64,000 bases of DNA from CAVWZH01 sp963765285 (GCA_963765285.1 CAVXVR010000004.1:496001-560000); one strand, 5' to 3'. Counted from the stretch's first letter, positions 25,299 to 34,530 are shown. Made by a program: numbers and translations. The notes: generated by a model from the letters alone, not told the origin.

Positions 25299-28200
25299 CT
25301 ACAGGCCAGGACCCTCCGGATACGCCGGCAAATCAGGCGGCCGGGGAGCCAGTTTCTTGGGATTGGCCTGCATTTGCTGCAGGACCAGCTCGATCGCCTT
25401 GTCTAATTGAGGATCCTGTCCCTTTACCACCTGCTCGGGGCGATTTTCGACCACGATGTCTGGCTGCACACCCCGATTCTCGACCACCCACTTGCTGTCG
25501 AGACCGTAGCGGGCGAATTCGGGACGCGTAATGTATCCTCCGTCGATCAAATTGGTGTAGCCGCGAATGCCGCGGACACCGCCCCAGGTGCGCTGGCCGA
25601 TGAGTGGTCCCAGCTTGTAATACTTGAAGAAGTAGCTAAAGATGTCGCCGTCAGACGCGGCATATTGATTGGTGATGCAGGCCATGGAGCCGTGGAAGAC
25701 AATCGGGGGCACCGTGCCGGGTTCCCAATTGCGCGCCGTGTCCATTCCAGCGAGGATGCGACGCAAGCGCTCAAAGATGAGCTGATCGACAAAACCTCCG
25801 CCGTTGTAGCGGACGTCGATGATAAGACCCTCTTTGCGAATTTGCGGGAAGAACTGTTTGACGAACTCGTTCAGCCCGGCATCGCCCATGTCAGGAATAT
25901 AGACGTAGCCGACCCGTCCGCTGCTGGCCGCGTCGACTTTCTTGCGATTGGTTTCAATCATGTTGAGTTCCCGGATGGCGGACTCGTCGGAAATCGGCTT
26001 CACTTGTACCGTCCATGAGCCTTCGTCGGACGGCTTGGAGTTCACGGTAAGAGTGACGTTTTCGTTGGCTGTGTTGACGAACAACTCGTAAGGGCTCTGC
26101 GAGGTTTTCAGAGCCTGCCCGTTTACCGCCAGCAAGTAATCGCCTTCTTTCACTTTCACCCCGGGTTCGGTCAGGGGCGAGCGCAATTTCGCGTCCCAGT
26201 TTTCGCCGTGGTAGATCTTCTTGAAGCGATACGTGCCGCTTGTCTTGTCGGCCTCGAAATCAACTGCCAGCAGGCCTACATTCACGGGATGCATATCGGG
26301 AACGTCGCCGCCGCCAACGTAGGTGTGGGAGTTGGAAAGGTCTCCGATCATTTCGCCCAGAATGTAGGTCAGGCTGTAACGGTCGGCGACGTAGGGCAAA
26401 AGCGGAGCATACTTGTCGCGCGTTTTTTGCCAATCCACTCCGTTCATAGCAGGTTCAAAGAAGAAGTCTCTTTCCTGGCGCCAGACTTCGTTGAAGATCT
26501 GCTTCCATTCCTCGGGCGGATTGATGTCAGCGCGCATGCTGGAGAGATTAAGCGCTCCGTCACCGACTTTCTTTTGAGTATCCGGCTTGGCATCGATGAT
26601 GCCGTAGGTATGGACTGGCGCTGGGCCGTCGGACTCATAGAGCAATTTTGATCCGTCGAACGACAAAGCAAAACGCTTGACGTCTTCGATCAGAACTTTG
26701 CTTTTTCGCTCTTTTAGATCATAGACGCGGACAGCGGAGGTTTCTCCGGGAATCGGGCCCGAGAGGCCTTGAACCGGCGTAGTGGAGTAATAGAGGAAAC
26801 CCTTGGCCGCAAAGAACGTATTGATGACGGCGGGGTCGACGGGGAGGGCGACGATCCGGTCTTGAATGCCATCGAGATCGATGCGGAAGGGTTTTGGCTT
26901 TTCTTTGTCCTTGTCCTTATCTTTATCTTTCTCGGCGCTTTGATCTTTTTCTGCTTTGTCTTTGTTTTTGCCCTTGTCTTTCGAGTTGGCTTTTTCGTCT
27001 TTGGCGCTGGCTTCCGGCGCCGGCGGTTCTTTTTTAATCTGCGCTTCGTCGCTCAGCGGGAGGAACGGCGATGCCTCATCTTTTTGTAGAGTCGCCACGT
27101 AAACCCGGGTGGTCTTGGGATTGGCGAACTCAAAATCGATGTTGCCCAGTACTTCGTTGAAATCCCGATCGGAAAGGAAGTAGAGATACTTTCCATCAGG
27201 ATCGAAAACCGACCCGTAACTGTTGTTCATGCTGGTGGTCACGGGCGTGACCTTGCTCTCCGTCAGAGAATAGAGGTAAACGACGGAGACGCCGCTTTCG
27301 AGGTTCTTGTCGTAGGCGACCCATTTGCTGTCGGGCGACCACGTGTAGTTCAGGATTTCTCCGTACTTGCCTTGATCGATAGAGATTAGTTTCTTGTCGG
27401 TGATGTCGACGTAAGAGAGGCGGCAATCTTTGTCTCCCCAGGCAAGCTTCTTGCTGTCGGGGGACCAGACAAGGGCATACTTGAAGCCCTTGTAGCCGCT
27501 GGTGATCTGCTGCTCTTTGCCCATGCCGTCCTGGGGCATGATGTAGATTTCGTCTTCACCGGTGCGGTCGGAGACGTAGGCGACCCAGCGTCCGTCGGGC
27601 GACCAGGCGACAAATTTTTCGCGAATGCCCGGCGTGTGCGTGAGATTGCGGATGCTTCCGTCTTTGGCCGGGACAGTAAACACCTCACCGCGGGCGCCGA
27701 AGACGGCGCGCTTCCCTTCCGGCGAGATGTCGAAGTCCGTTATATTCTTGCTGACACTGGCCCAGTGCGTCATGGCGGAATCGCGCTCGCCGGGGAGATA
27801 GATAGTCAACTTCCTGGCTTCTTTGGATTGCAGATCGAGTGTGTAGAGATATCCGCCATTCTCGAAGACGATGGCATCAGGCCCAAGGCTGGGCCACATC
27901 ACGTCGTAGTCGTCGAAATGGGTGAGCTGCGCGACTTGTTTTGAGCCGAGGTCGTAGCTGTAGAGGTTGAGGCGGTGCTCGGGGCCGCGGTCAGAACTGA
28001 AGTAGACCGTGTTGCCATGCCACATAGGAAAGCTGTCCGTCCATTCGGTGTGAGGCACGTCTTCGCTGGTGTTGTTCTTCAAATCGTAGAGTGTGATGGT
28101 TTGCGCCAGGCCTCCGGTATAGCGCTTCCAGGTTCGGAAATTGCGGAAGATCTGGTTGTAGGCGATTTTTGTGCCGTCGGGCGAGTAGGAGCCGAGGCCG

Positions 28201-28706
28201 CTCTCGACCATGGGGAGCGGCTCGGGCAGGGCGCCGTTTATGCTGACGCTGAAGAGGCGTTTGGTCCATCCGTTCTGAGCATCGCTGCGGGAGAGAAACA
28301 GGATCCGTTGGCTGTCGGGCGACCAGGTCACGACTTCGTTCAGAACTCCCATGCGATCGCTTAGTGGTTGGCCGGCGCCCTGGTAGAAGGTCAATTGTTT
28401 GGGCTGTCCGCCTTCGGCGGGCATGACGTAGACGTTGAAGTTGCCGTCGTACTGTCCGGTGAAGGCGAGCCATTTGCCATCGGGAGAAAATTTGGGGAAC
28501 TGCTCACGGCCGGGGCTGGAGGTGATGCGGCGGGCCACTCCCCCAGCTCGGGGCACAACCCAGAGATCGGCGCCGTACATGAATGCGATCTGGTCTTTGG
28601 AAACGTCGGGAAAGCGCATAAGGCGGCCTTCCGTCATTTGCTGAGCGGCAACCAACGACGCACATCCGGTAATGATTAGGGCGACCCATAGGGAGCAACG
28701 TGACAT
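25299..28706 (-). CDS. Tricorn-like secreted S41 protease with WD40-like propellers and PDZ domain
   Basis: About 1135 residues from an ATG at 28706 chosen because CAGGAGG lies 8 bases upstream and a signal peptide (SLWVALIITGCASLVAAQQ) follows directly; an upstream in-frame start at 28751 lacks this support. Order: PD40/WD40-like beta-propeller blades (WSPDGRWVAYVSDRTGEDE, WSPDSKKLAWGDKDC) to about residue 560; a charged low-complexity linker KDKDKDKEKPK at about 565-605; a second propeller part; a tricorn core (DFFFEPAMNGVDW), a PDZ domain (GVKVKEGDYLLAVNGQAL) and an S41 domain (RVGYVYIPDMGDAG, IDVRYNGGG, NQYAASDGDIFSY). It probably trims peptides in the periplasm. Confidence 0.92.
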   Translation of the reverse strand: MSRCSLWVALIITGCASLVAAQQMTEGRLMRFPDVSKDQIAFMYGADLWVVPRAGGVARRITSSPGREQFPKFSPDGKWLAFTGQYDGNFNVYVMPAEGGQPKQLTFYQGAGQPLSDRMGVLNEVVTWSPDSQRILFLSRSDAQNGWTKRLFSVSINGALPEPLPMVESGLGSYSPDGTKIAYNQIFRNFRTWKRYTGGLAQTITLYDLKNNTSEDVPHTEWTDSFPMWHGNTVYFSSDRGPEHRLNLYSYDLGSKQVAQLTHFDDYDVMWPSLGPDAIVFENGGYLYTLDLQSKEARKLTIYLPGERDSAMTHWASVSKNITDFDISPEGKRAVFGARGEVFTVPAKDGSIRNLTHTPGIREKFVAWSPDGRWVAYVSDRTGEDEIYIMPQDGMGKEQQITSGYKGFKYALVWSPDSKKLAWGDKDCRLSYVDITDKKLISIDQGKYGEILNYTWSPDSKWVAYDKNLESGVSVVYLYSLTESKVTPVTTSMNNSYGSVFDPDGKYLYFLSDRDFNEVLGNIDFEFANPKTTRVYVATLQKDEASPFLPLSDEAQIKKEPPAPEASAKDEKANSKDKGKNKDKAEKDQSAEKDKDKDKDKEKPKPFRIDLDGIQDRIVALPVDPAVINTFFAAKGFLYYSTTPVQGLSGPIPGETSAVRVYDLKERKSKVLIEDVKRFALSFDGSKLLYESDGPAPVHTYGIIDAKPDTQKKVGDGALNLSSMRADINPPEEWKQIFNEVWRQERDFFFEPAMNGVDWQKTRDKYAPLLPYVADRYSLTYILGEMIGDLSNSHTYVGGGDVPDMHPVNVGLLAVDFEADKTSGTYRFKKIYHGENWDAKLRSPLTEPGVKVKEGDYLLAVNGQALKTSQSPYELFVNTANENVTLTVNSKPSDEGSWTVQVKPISDESAIRELNMIETNRKKVDAASSGRVGYVYIPDMGDAGLNEFVKQFFPQIRKEGLIIDVRYNGGGFVDQLIFERLRRILAGMDTARNWEPGTVPPIVFHGSMACITNQYAASDGDIFSYFFKYYKLGPLIGQRTWGGVRGIRGYTNLIDGGYITRPEFARYGLDSKWVVENRGVQPDIVVENRPEQVVKGQDPQLDKAIELVLQQMQANPKKLAPRPPDLPAYPEGPGL

Positions 28707-28905
28707 CGAAAATCCTCCTGGCAAACTCTCGCGTAGTGGGCGACTAGGCATTAAAGCAAACGGGAGATTCTATCAGCTTGGGTGAGTTCGTGACGATCCG
28801 AACACTGCCGGAATTCGTCTTCCCCACAATTGACAACAATCCGTTGTCTTGGACGCAGCATTCGGAGAAAGGAAAGCGCATGAAACAGTGTGATTCGAGC
28901 AGTGC

Positions 28906-29328
28906 TTAGCCGCCATTCCACGGATCAACCAAATCCACGCCGCAGTCCGCGAAATCCGCCACATTGCGAGTCGCCAGTTTGGCCCTTCGCACCTGGGCTA
29001 TCGCTGCGATCTGGGCATCCGCGTGGCTGATGGGTCTACCCAGCACGCGGCGCCGGGCGGCGATGGCGGAAAACACTCGCGCAGCATCGCTCTCGAATCC
29101 GAAGATGCGGGCTCCCAGGTCTTCGGTAAACAACGACTCGGCCGCCGCCAACAGTGCCTCTCTGCGCTTACCTTTGGCGAGCAGCTCGATCCCATAGAAG
29201 ATCTCTGCCGCGGTGATCGATGTGGTGAAAAGCTCCGTAACCGGTTGCTTTGCGACCCAATCTGCGACCTGAAGAGAAGGCTTAGGTCTCATGAGTTCAG
29301 AGAGCACATTGGTATCGAGAATGATCAT
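28906..29328 (-). CDS. PIN-domain toxin (FitB/VapC-type ribonuclease)
   Basis: 140 residues. The N-terminal MIILDTNVLSELMR carries the first catalytic Asp. ITAAEIFYGIELLAKGKRR has the conserved Glu, and ISHADAQIAAIA and LATRNVADF supply the C-terminal acidic residues. PIN toxins of this type cleave RNA, often tRNA. The ATG overlaps the stop of the antitoxin gene by 4 bases (ATGA), so translation is coupled. 28752-28905, downstream, holds only a small GACAAC/GTTGTC inverted repeat and the likely promoter of the tricorn gene. Confidence 0.92.
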   Translation of the reverse strand: MIILDTNVLSELMRPKPSLQVADWVAKQPVTELFTTSITAAEIFYGIELLAKGKRREALLAAAESLFTEDLGARIFGFESDAARVFSAIAARRRVLGRPISHADAQIAAIAQVRRAKLATRNVADFADCGVDLVDPWNGG

Positions 29329-29573
29329 TCTGGAAACTCTGGCACATGGCGTACAGCATCGCGTTGCGGCAGTTCGAGTTCAAGGCCGCCAAACGCCGCA
29401 AATCGTCGTCGAATGGCTTCTGCCAGGTTCCCCTTCTCAGGGGAAGAAGCGGTCAGGGCCGAACGCAGAATTTCCCTGGCCTCCTCCTCCATCGAACGTC
29501 CGTGATGCGCAGCCCGCACCCTTAGTCGGGTCTTGGTTTTCTCATCCAGTTGTCGGATGGTCAAGGTAGCCAT
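29325..29573 (-). CDS. FitA-like ribbon-helix-helix antitoxin
   Basis: 82 residues starting MATLTIRQLDEKTKTRLRVR, the FitA/Arc-type ribbon-helix-helix DNA-binding pattern, then HHGRSMEEEAREILRSAL. The Trp/Phe-poor C-terminus would wrap the toxin. An open frame extends 37 codons further upstream, but homology and the promoter layout place the start at 29573. It would neutralise the adjacent PIN toxin and repress the operon at the palindrome overlapping the -10 box. Confidence 0.9.
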   Translation of the reverse strand: MATLTIRQLDEKTKTRLRVRAAHHGRSMEEEAREILRSALTASSPEKGNLAEAIRRRFAAFGGLELELPQRDAVRHVPEFPE

Positions 29574-29577
29574 GCTG

Positions 29578-29593
29578 TCAATGCTAGCATTGA
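29578..29593. promoter_or_regulatory. 16-bp perfect palindrome, likely autoregulatory operator of the toxin-antitoxin operon
   Basis: TCAATGCTAGCATTGA is a perfect inverted repeat whose edge is 4 bases from the antitoxin ATG. On the minus strand it contains a TAGCAT -10-like box 18 bases after TTGCCT. Binding by the RHH antitoxin would block the promoter. Confidence 0.6.
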
Positions 29594-29647
29594 TGGCATA
29601 CTTGAGGCAAGCGTACCTTGGACCGCCACTTCTGGCTATTTCTGACA

Positions 29648-29679
29648 GAAAACCCCGTCGAAGCGAACTTTGAACGGGG
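29648..29679 (-). terminator. Rho-independent terminator of the YncE-like gene
   Basis: On the minus strand a CCCCGT/ACGGGG stem (29674-29679 with 29653-29658) with an inner AAG-TTCG-CTT tetraloop helix is followed by TTTTC. It lies about 30 bases beyond the stop at 29711 and separates that gene from the toxin-antitoxin operon. Confidence 0.65.
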
Positions 29680-29710
29680 CACACTCGAGAGCGGTTTGGT
29701 CTTTAGTCCT

Positions 29711-30742
29711 CTACTTTGTCGCTACCCAACCCAAGCCATCGGCGCCGGGGGAGATATCAAGCATCTTCGATACTTTCCATTCCTTCAGATCAAGGACGGC
29801 AACTTTGCCGTCACCCATGGAGGAAACGTATGCAATTGGCTGGTCGGACCGCACCAGAATCTGTACCGGGTGCGCACCCACTGAAATTGTCCGGTCAACT
29901 TTCTTCGTTGACAAGTCAACGACAGCTACCTGGTTCGCGCTGGGCATACTAACCAGCAGCCATTTGCCATCGGGCGTAGGAGCGGTTCCGTAGCCGGCAG
30001 AAGGCAGCGCGACCCAGTTGACCACTTTGTTTGAGGACGTGTCGATCACGGCGAGCCGCGGCTGCTTCTGATCGGAGGTAAAGACCCAGCGGTCGTCGGT
30101 GGAAAGTGAAATTCGCTGAACGCTCTCGGCTACCGGAATCACCGCCAGCGGCTTGCGGGCAACCATATCCAAAACGCTTACCGTGCCTGACCCCACATTT
30201 GCGGTGTAGCCGTGTTTACCGTCTTTGGTGATGACCAGCATGTGCGACTCGGGCCTCTCCGTGTCGATGGAGCCGACGAGCTTGGCCTGCTTCGGGTCGA
30301 TCACGTCGATGGCGTTGTCCAGTTCAGCCGAGACATAAAGCAGGCCGTCGGGCCCGAACTTGGCGCAGTGCGGTCGCACGGGTCGACCCAGGTCGATGCT
30401 TCCGGTCAAAGAGCCTTTCTCGAGATCAAGAATCTCAATGGTTCTCCCGCTGGTGCCGGGCTGGCCGACCCCGGCATCGCCGTAAATGGGAAGGTAGGCC
30501 AGGCGGCCATCGGGGGAAACTGCCACTTCATGGGCACGCACTTCCTTTGTCGTCAGCGAGAGCAGCTTGGATCCCGAGGCTGGATCAACCCGGGTTACCG
30601 AATCGTTCCCTTGCGACACCACAAGAAGTGATCCCTGGCTTGAAGCTTTCATTGCTGGTGGCTGATTCGACATGGACTGACTTAACATGACGGCGGAAAA
30701 CACGATAATAGACAGACCCAACAACAAAAGCACTCGCTGCAT
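29711..30742 (-). CDS. Exported YncE-like beta-propeller protein
   Basis: 343 residues with a hydrophobic N-terminus (VLLLLGLSIIVFSAVML) acting as signal peptide or anchor. The body holds about seven YVTN-type blades, e.g. GSLLVVSQGNDSVTRVDP, LLYVSAELDNAIDVID, HGYTANVGSGTVSVLDM and PIAYVSSMGDGKVAVLDL. Such propellers bind ligands or nucleic acids, or act as cell-surface proteins; no catalytic residues are evident. CGGAGG lies 6 bases before the ATG. It follows the two MacB-like permease genes on the same strand, 53 bases apart. Confidence 0.87.
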   Translation of the reverse strand: MQRVLLLLGLSIIVFSAVMLSQSMSNQPPAMKASSQGSLLVVSQGNDSVTRVDPASGSKLLSLTTKEVRAHEVAVSPDGRLAYLPIYGDAGVGQPGTSGRTIEILDLEKGSLTGSIDLGRPVRPHCAKFGPDGLLYVSAELDNAIDVIDPKQAKLVGSIDTERPESHMLVITKDGKHGYTANVGSGTVSVLDMVARKPLAVIPVAESVQRISLSTDDRWVFTSDQKQPRLAVIDTSSNKVVNWVALPSAGYGTAPTPDGKWLLVSMPSANQVAVVDLSTKKVDRTISVGAHPVQILVRSDQPIAYVSSMGDGKVAVLDLKEWKVSKMLDISPGADGLGWVATK

Positions 30743-30795
30743 GGTTGCCTCCGTCTGATGCTCAGAACTGGTGAAAGAATCGTAACAGTTTTCCT

Positions 30796-32037
30796 TTATT
30801 CGTAGCGCAGAGCTTCGATCGGGTCCAGATTTGCCGCGCGAAATGCGGGCAACATCCCGCTGGCCACGCCGACCAGGCCAAGAATGGTGGTGGCAATGAG
30901 CAGAATTTTTGGCGCAACGATCAGGCGAATGTCGCCCACTTCGGCATGCTTGGCGTAGCCGCTGTATAGAGTCAGCGTCCCAACTGAAACCGAGACGATA
31001 TAGGAAAGCAGAATTCCGGCGATCCCACCCACGGCGGTAATCACCATGGCTTCAGCAAGAAACTGGACGAGGATGTCGCGCTTGCGCGCGCCTAGGGCTT
31101 TTTCTACTCCGATCTCGCGCGTGCGCTGGGTGACCGAAACCAACATGATGTTCATCAGGCCGACACCGCCGATGCCGAGGGTAATAGTGCCGATAAAAGC
31201 CAGGAGGACTTTCAGCGCCATGGCGATGATGCTGAACTGCGAAAGTTGTTTTTGAGCATCGAACACAAATACGGCACGTTCGTCATCGGCCTTGAAGCGG
31301 TGCGCCTCCGCCAGCGATTGGCGGATGGTCTTGTCCAGGCGGTCGCGGTCGAGACCTTCCGAACTTAGCCAGATACCGCCGACATAGTGATTGTCCTGCA
31401 ACACATTCATGGTGTTGTAGGGAATGTAGACCACGCGATTGTCGTTGTCGTCGCCCTCTTCAATGCGCGGCTTCACCACTCCAATAACTTGAAAGGTGAC
31501 TCCGTTTGCACGGATGGAGTCGCCGATTGCGGGCATGCCGGAGAACAGCCGGTCTTTAGCCTCCCAGCCAAGTACCGCGACCAGGCCATGGCTAAGGCTG
31601 TCCTGGTCATCCAGGAAGCGCCCCGACTCCATCTCGAGGTTCCAGATATCCTGGAGGGAAGGGTCGACTCCGAATACGGGCATGGTGAACGAGCGATTGC
31701 CGTTCTGCACCGTGGCCTGAAAATCGAGTTCGCGGGAAAGATGCCGCGCCAGCGGAACGACGTTGCGCAGCATTTCGACATCGTCTTCAGTAAAGCGGAT
31801 TTGCACCCCAGCCTTGGTGCCGCCCGCTTCGAGCGAAGTGCGTCCGGGAAAAATCCCTACCGCGGTCGCGCCAAAAGCCTGAAAAATGCCCTCGACTGCG
31901 CGTCCGAACCCTTCGCCATAGGCCAGGAGCAACACCACGGTGGCGATGCCCCAGGCCATGCCAAGCATGGTCAGCACGGTCTTCCGCAGATCGTGCCGCA
32001 TCGCGGCGTATGCCTGTTGCAGAAGGTCGAGGGTCAT
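30796..32037 (-). CDS. MacB-like ABC transporter permease
   Basis: 413 residues with the MacB/FtsX layout: membrane helix 1 near 18-40 (TVLTMLGMAWGIATVVLLLAY), a periplasmic MacB_PCD domain of about 220 residues, then three FtsX-type helices from about residue 275 (GTITLGIGGVGLMNIMLVSV, followed by TQRTREIGVEKALGARKRDI). MacB-type exporters drive periplasmic substrates outward by mechanotransmission. No ATPase domain is fused and none is encoded nearby. Starts 18 bases after the upstream permease; the pair forms one operon. Confidence 0.9.
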   Translation of the reverse strand: MTLDLLQQAYAAMRHDLRKTVLTMLGMAWGIATVVLLLAYGEGFGRAVEGIFQAFGATAVGIFPGRTSLEAGGTKAGVQIRFTEDDVEMLRNVVPLARHLSRELDFQATVQNGNRSFTMPVFGVDPSLQDIWNLEMESGRFLDDQDSLSHGLVAVLGWEAKDRLFSGMPAIGDSIRANGVTFQVIGVVKPRIEEGDDNDNRVVYIPYNTMNVLQDNHYVGGIWLSSEGLDRDRLDKTIRQSLAEAHRFKADDERAVFVFDAQKQLSQFSIIAMALKVLLAFIGTITLGIGGVGLMNIMLVSVTQRTREIGVEKALGARKRDILVQFLAEAMVITAVGGIAGILLSYIVSVSVGTLTLYSGYAKHAEVGDIRLIVAPKILLIATTILGLVGVASGMLPAFRAANLDPIEALRYE

Positions 32038-32055
32038 GCCGATTTCCTTGTATCT

Positions 32056-33318
32056 TTACTCCTTGCGCAACGCTTCCACCGGCTGCAGCGCGGCTGCTTT
32101 GCGCGCCGGGTAAAGCCCGGCAACGATGCCGGCAAAAGACAGCGAGCCCAAGGCCAGAGCTGCTGTCATGGGCACCAGCTTGGGTGTGTCGAACCCCGGG
32201 GGCTGCGGTAGCGTGCCCAAGCCCGCCATCAGCGCGGCCGCCCCCGCGATCCCGATTGCACCGCTCAGCAGAGTCAGCATTGCGCCCTCTAGAAAAAATT
32301 GAAACATGATCCCTCGATTGGTCGCGCCCAATGCTTTTCTCAGACCGATCTCGCGGGTGCGATCAGCCACTGCGACCAGCATGATGTTGATGATCCCAAT
32401 GGCGCCGAGAGCGAGGGTCACCAATCCGACACTGCCCAGAAACATGTTCATCGCATCGAAGATCTTGCCGATCTGATCCACCGTCCGGATGGTGTCCCAC
32501 TCGTCGAAAGAGTCCTGGTTGAGATAGTCAAAGCCGTGGTTCCGTCCGACGATTTTGTGCACTTCCAATCTCGCCATTTCGTGCAGGTCCCGGGTCTTGG
32601 GCTGGTAGTTAATGAAGCTGATGGCGTCCTGCACTTCCCCCACGTTCAGCGGGGGGAAATAGTTTCGCATGGTTCGATAGGGCACAAAGATTCGGAGGTT
32701 CAGCGTGTTGTTGTCTCCGTGCCCGATGCGTTTTACCGTGCCGATGACCTGGAAGCGAACCCCATTGAACAAAATGGTGTTGCCTACGGCTGGCCGTGAG
32801 GGAAACAGAGTACGGCGGGCTTCATCACCCAAGACGACCACGGCCCGCTTATCGGCGTCGTCTCGATCGTTGAGCCAACGGCCATCGGCAATCGGCAAGT
32901 AGCGAATCTGATCAAAATCAGCAGGAACACCCAGCAGTTGCCCGCTGCTGTTGAAGTAGTCACTTACCGCCCGTACATCGCTGCGGGAAATCACCGGAGC
33001 CGCCATGCGAACGCTCGGGGCCTCGCGCGCGATATCCAAGTAATCCCGGTACGTCAAATAGTAGTGGCGCAGGCCGGTGAAACTGCCGTTCATGGCGGGC
33101 GCCCGGCCCGACCAGATGAACATTACGTTTTCTCCCATTTGCGCGAACTGCTTCTGATTGCCGGAGCGAAACCCCTCGCCCAGGCCCACCAGCAGAAGCA
33201 GTGAACCTACGCCCCAGGCAATGCCGAACATGGTCAGAAACGAGCGCAGCTTGTGGGCCCAAAGAGTGCTCAGGGTCTGGGCGAAGATTTCGCGTAGCGC
33301 CCGCATAGGAGCGTACAT
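32056..33318 (-). CDS. MacB-like ABC transporter permease (second of pair)
   Basis: 420 residues with the same layout as its neighbour: helix near 20-40 (FLTMFGIAWGVGSLLLLVGL), a periplasmic domain, and FtsX helices from about residue 285 (VGLVTLALGAIGIINIMLVAV, ADRTREIGLRKALGATNRGI). The pair probably makes a heterodimer (inference). Two in-frame ATGs (33318 and 33306) are possible starts. The 142-base region upstream (33319-33460) holds no gene and is shared with a divergent cupredoxin. Confidence 0.9.
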   Translation of the reverse strand: MYAPMRALREIFAQTLSTLWAHKLRSFLTMFGIAWGVGSLLLLVGLGEGFRSGNQKQFAQMGENVMFIWSGRAPAMNGSFTGLRHYYLTYRDYLDIAREAPSVRMAAPVISRSDVRAVSDYFNSSGQLLGVPADFDQIRYLPIADGRWLNDRDDADKRAVVVLGDEARRTLFPSRPAVGNTILFNGVRFQVIGTVKRIGHGDNNTLNLRIFVPYRTMRNYFPPLNVGEVQDAISFINYQPKTRDLHEMARLEVHKIVGRNHGFDYLNQDSFDEWDTIRTVDQIGKIFDAMNMFLGSVGLVTLALGAIGIINIMLVAVADRTREIGLRKALGATNRGIMFQFFLEGAMLTLLSGAIGIAGAAALMAGLGTLPQPPGFDTPKLVPMTAALALGSLSFAGIVAGLYPARKAAALQPVEALRKE

Positions 33319-33460
33319 GATACGCGAGATAAGAAGCGCCTAACCCTGCAATCAGGCGGCGGCTGTTGGCCGGAGAGTCCTAAGGTTCTTCGCGGAAAAA
33401 AGCCGATGAGCCGTTAGGGCCTTCCATTAGCACGGCTTAGAGCTACGAAGGGCAAACCTG

Positions 33461-34075
33461 ATGAGACATCTAACGCTAGCCTTGCTGTGGATTCTTCTGG
33501 CCGTTCTGGGAGTATCAGCAGGAACAATCGACGGAACCGCCGCGGGAGTGTCCACGGGCAAACGAGGCTCTCCCTCGACTCAGCCCAGCGTTGTCTGGCT
33601 GGATAGCGGAAGAGGGTTTTCCACCCCGAAGAAGGTACCCACCCTGGCACAGCACGGCGCTCAATTTGTTCCACCCTTCCTGATTGTGGTTGCCGGACAA
33701 ACGGTGCAGATGGTGAACCAGGACCAAATTGCCCACGGGGTTTACTCCGACTCCAGCGCGAAGAAGTTCAATCTGGGATACTTTGCCGGCGGCCGGCCCA
33801 AGTTGGTCACCTTTGACCGGCCCGGATTGATCGATGTTCGCTGTCCTTTACACTCCGCCATGCACGGCACAATTCTGGTTGTACCCAGCCCGTACTATGC
33901 GACCGTTCAGGCCGACGGCAGCTTTCATATTGGCAACATACCCGCCGGCAAATACAGCCTCAATTTCTGGAGCGGAGACGGGCCTGAGGTGAGCAAGATC
34001 ATTTCCGTCCCCGAGAAGGGACGCATCCTGGTTCACATTGATTCTGCCCAACACCAAACCGGGACGCTGAAGTGA
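33461..34075 (+). CDS. Exported cupredoxin-like protein (methylamine-utilisation/plastocyanin type)
   Basis: 204 residues with signal peptide LTLALLWILLAVLGVSAG. A copper-binding fold spans about residues 40-150: QTVQMVNQDQIAHGVYS carries the first His ligand, and DVRCPLHSAMHG carries Cys-x2-His and a distal His, the type 1 copper pattern. A C-terminal carboxypeptidase-regulatory-like segment (SFHIGNIPAGKYSLNFW) follows. It would carry electrons in the periplasm. It converges on a cytochrome c gene 47 bases away, a plausible redox partner (inference). Confidence 0.82.
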   Translation: MRHLTLALLWILLAVLGVSAGTIDGTAAGVSTGKRGSPSTQPSVVWLDSGRGFSTPKKVPTLAQHGAQFVPPFLIVVAGQTVQMVNQDQIAHGVYSDSSAKKFNLGYFAGGRPKLVTFDRPGLIDVRCPLHSAMHGTILVVPSPYYATVQADGSFHIGNIPAGKYSLNFWSGDGPEVSKIISVPEKGRILVHIDSAQHQTGTLK

Positions 34076-34122
34076 CGGCATGACAATTTGCCTGGCTTGG
34101 CGTTCTGTACGAACTTCCCTTC

Positions 34123-34530
34123 TCACTTCTTCTGCAGCGACTCTATGTAATCCGTAATGTTTTGCAGCCGTACCTCGCCCAGATCCTGATCCCATTCAAA
34201 ATCGTGAAAAATCGGTCCCCAGATGGGCATTTCGCGGGAGCCGTGAGCACCGGGTATGTCTTCGGTCCCGGCGATGTACGCTTTCACGCGATTGCGTGGG
34301 AAAGTGCCATCATTTCTCCGCGATAAGGAAGTCAGGTCGGGAATTTTGTGTTTGAGAGAAACCGCTGCGGGCCCGTTTCCCCGCGCATCGCTGCCATGGC
34401 AGGCAGCGCATTGATTGTGGAATATCTGGCTCCCTTCAATGGGAACCAATCTGGGCGTTGGGGGAGTGTTCTGCGCTGCAGCCACACCAGCTATCAGGCA
34501 CACCCATAGCAATTTCCGGTTCGGGCTCAT
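34123..34530 (-). CDS. Exported mono-haem cytochrome c
   Basis: 135 residues with signal peptide (KLLWVCLIAGVAAAQN) and one haem site CAACH near residue 39, in the context FHNQCAACHGSDARGNGPAA. The distal Met is probably in SREMPIWGP. It is likely periplasmic. 34531-34767, upstream, contains no supported gene. Confidence 0.9.
   Translation of the reverse strand: MSPNRKLLWVCLIAGVAAAQNTPPTPRLVPIEGSQIFHNQCAACHGSDARGNGPAAVSLKHKIPDLTSLSRRNDGTFPRNRVKAYIAGTEDIPGAHGSREMPIWGPIFHDFEWDQDLGEVRLQNITDYIESLQKK

Noticed and set aside
33400..33463. GGGCAAACC just before the cupredoxin start, reminiscent of a c-di-GMP-I riboswitch
   Set aside because: The paired helices and the second conserved strand of that riboswitch are not found; only the short motif matches.
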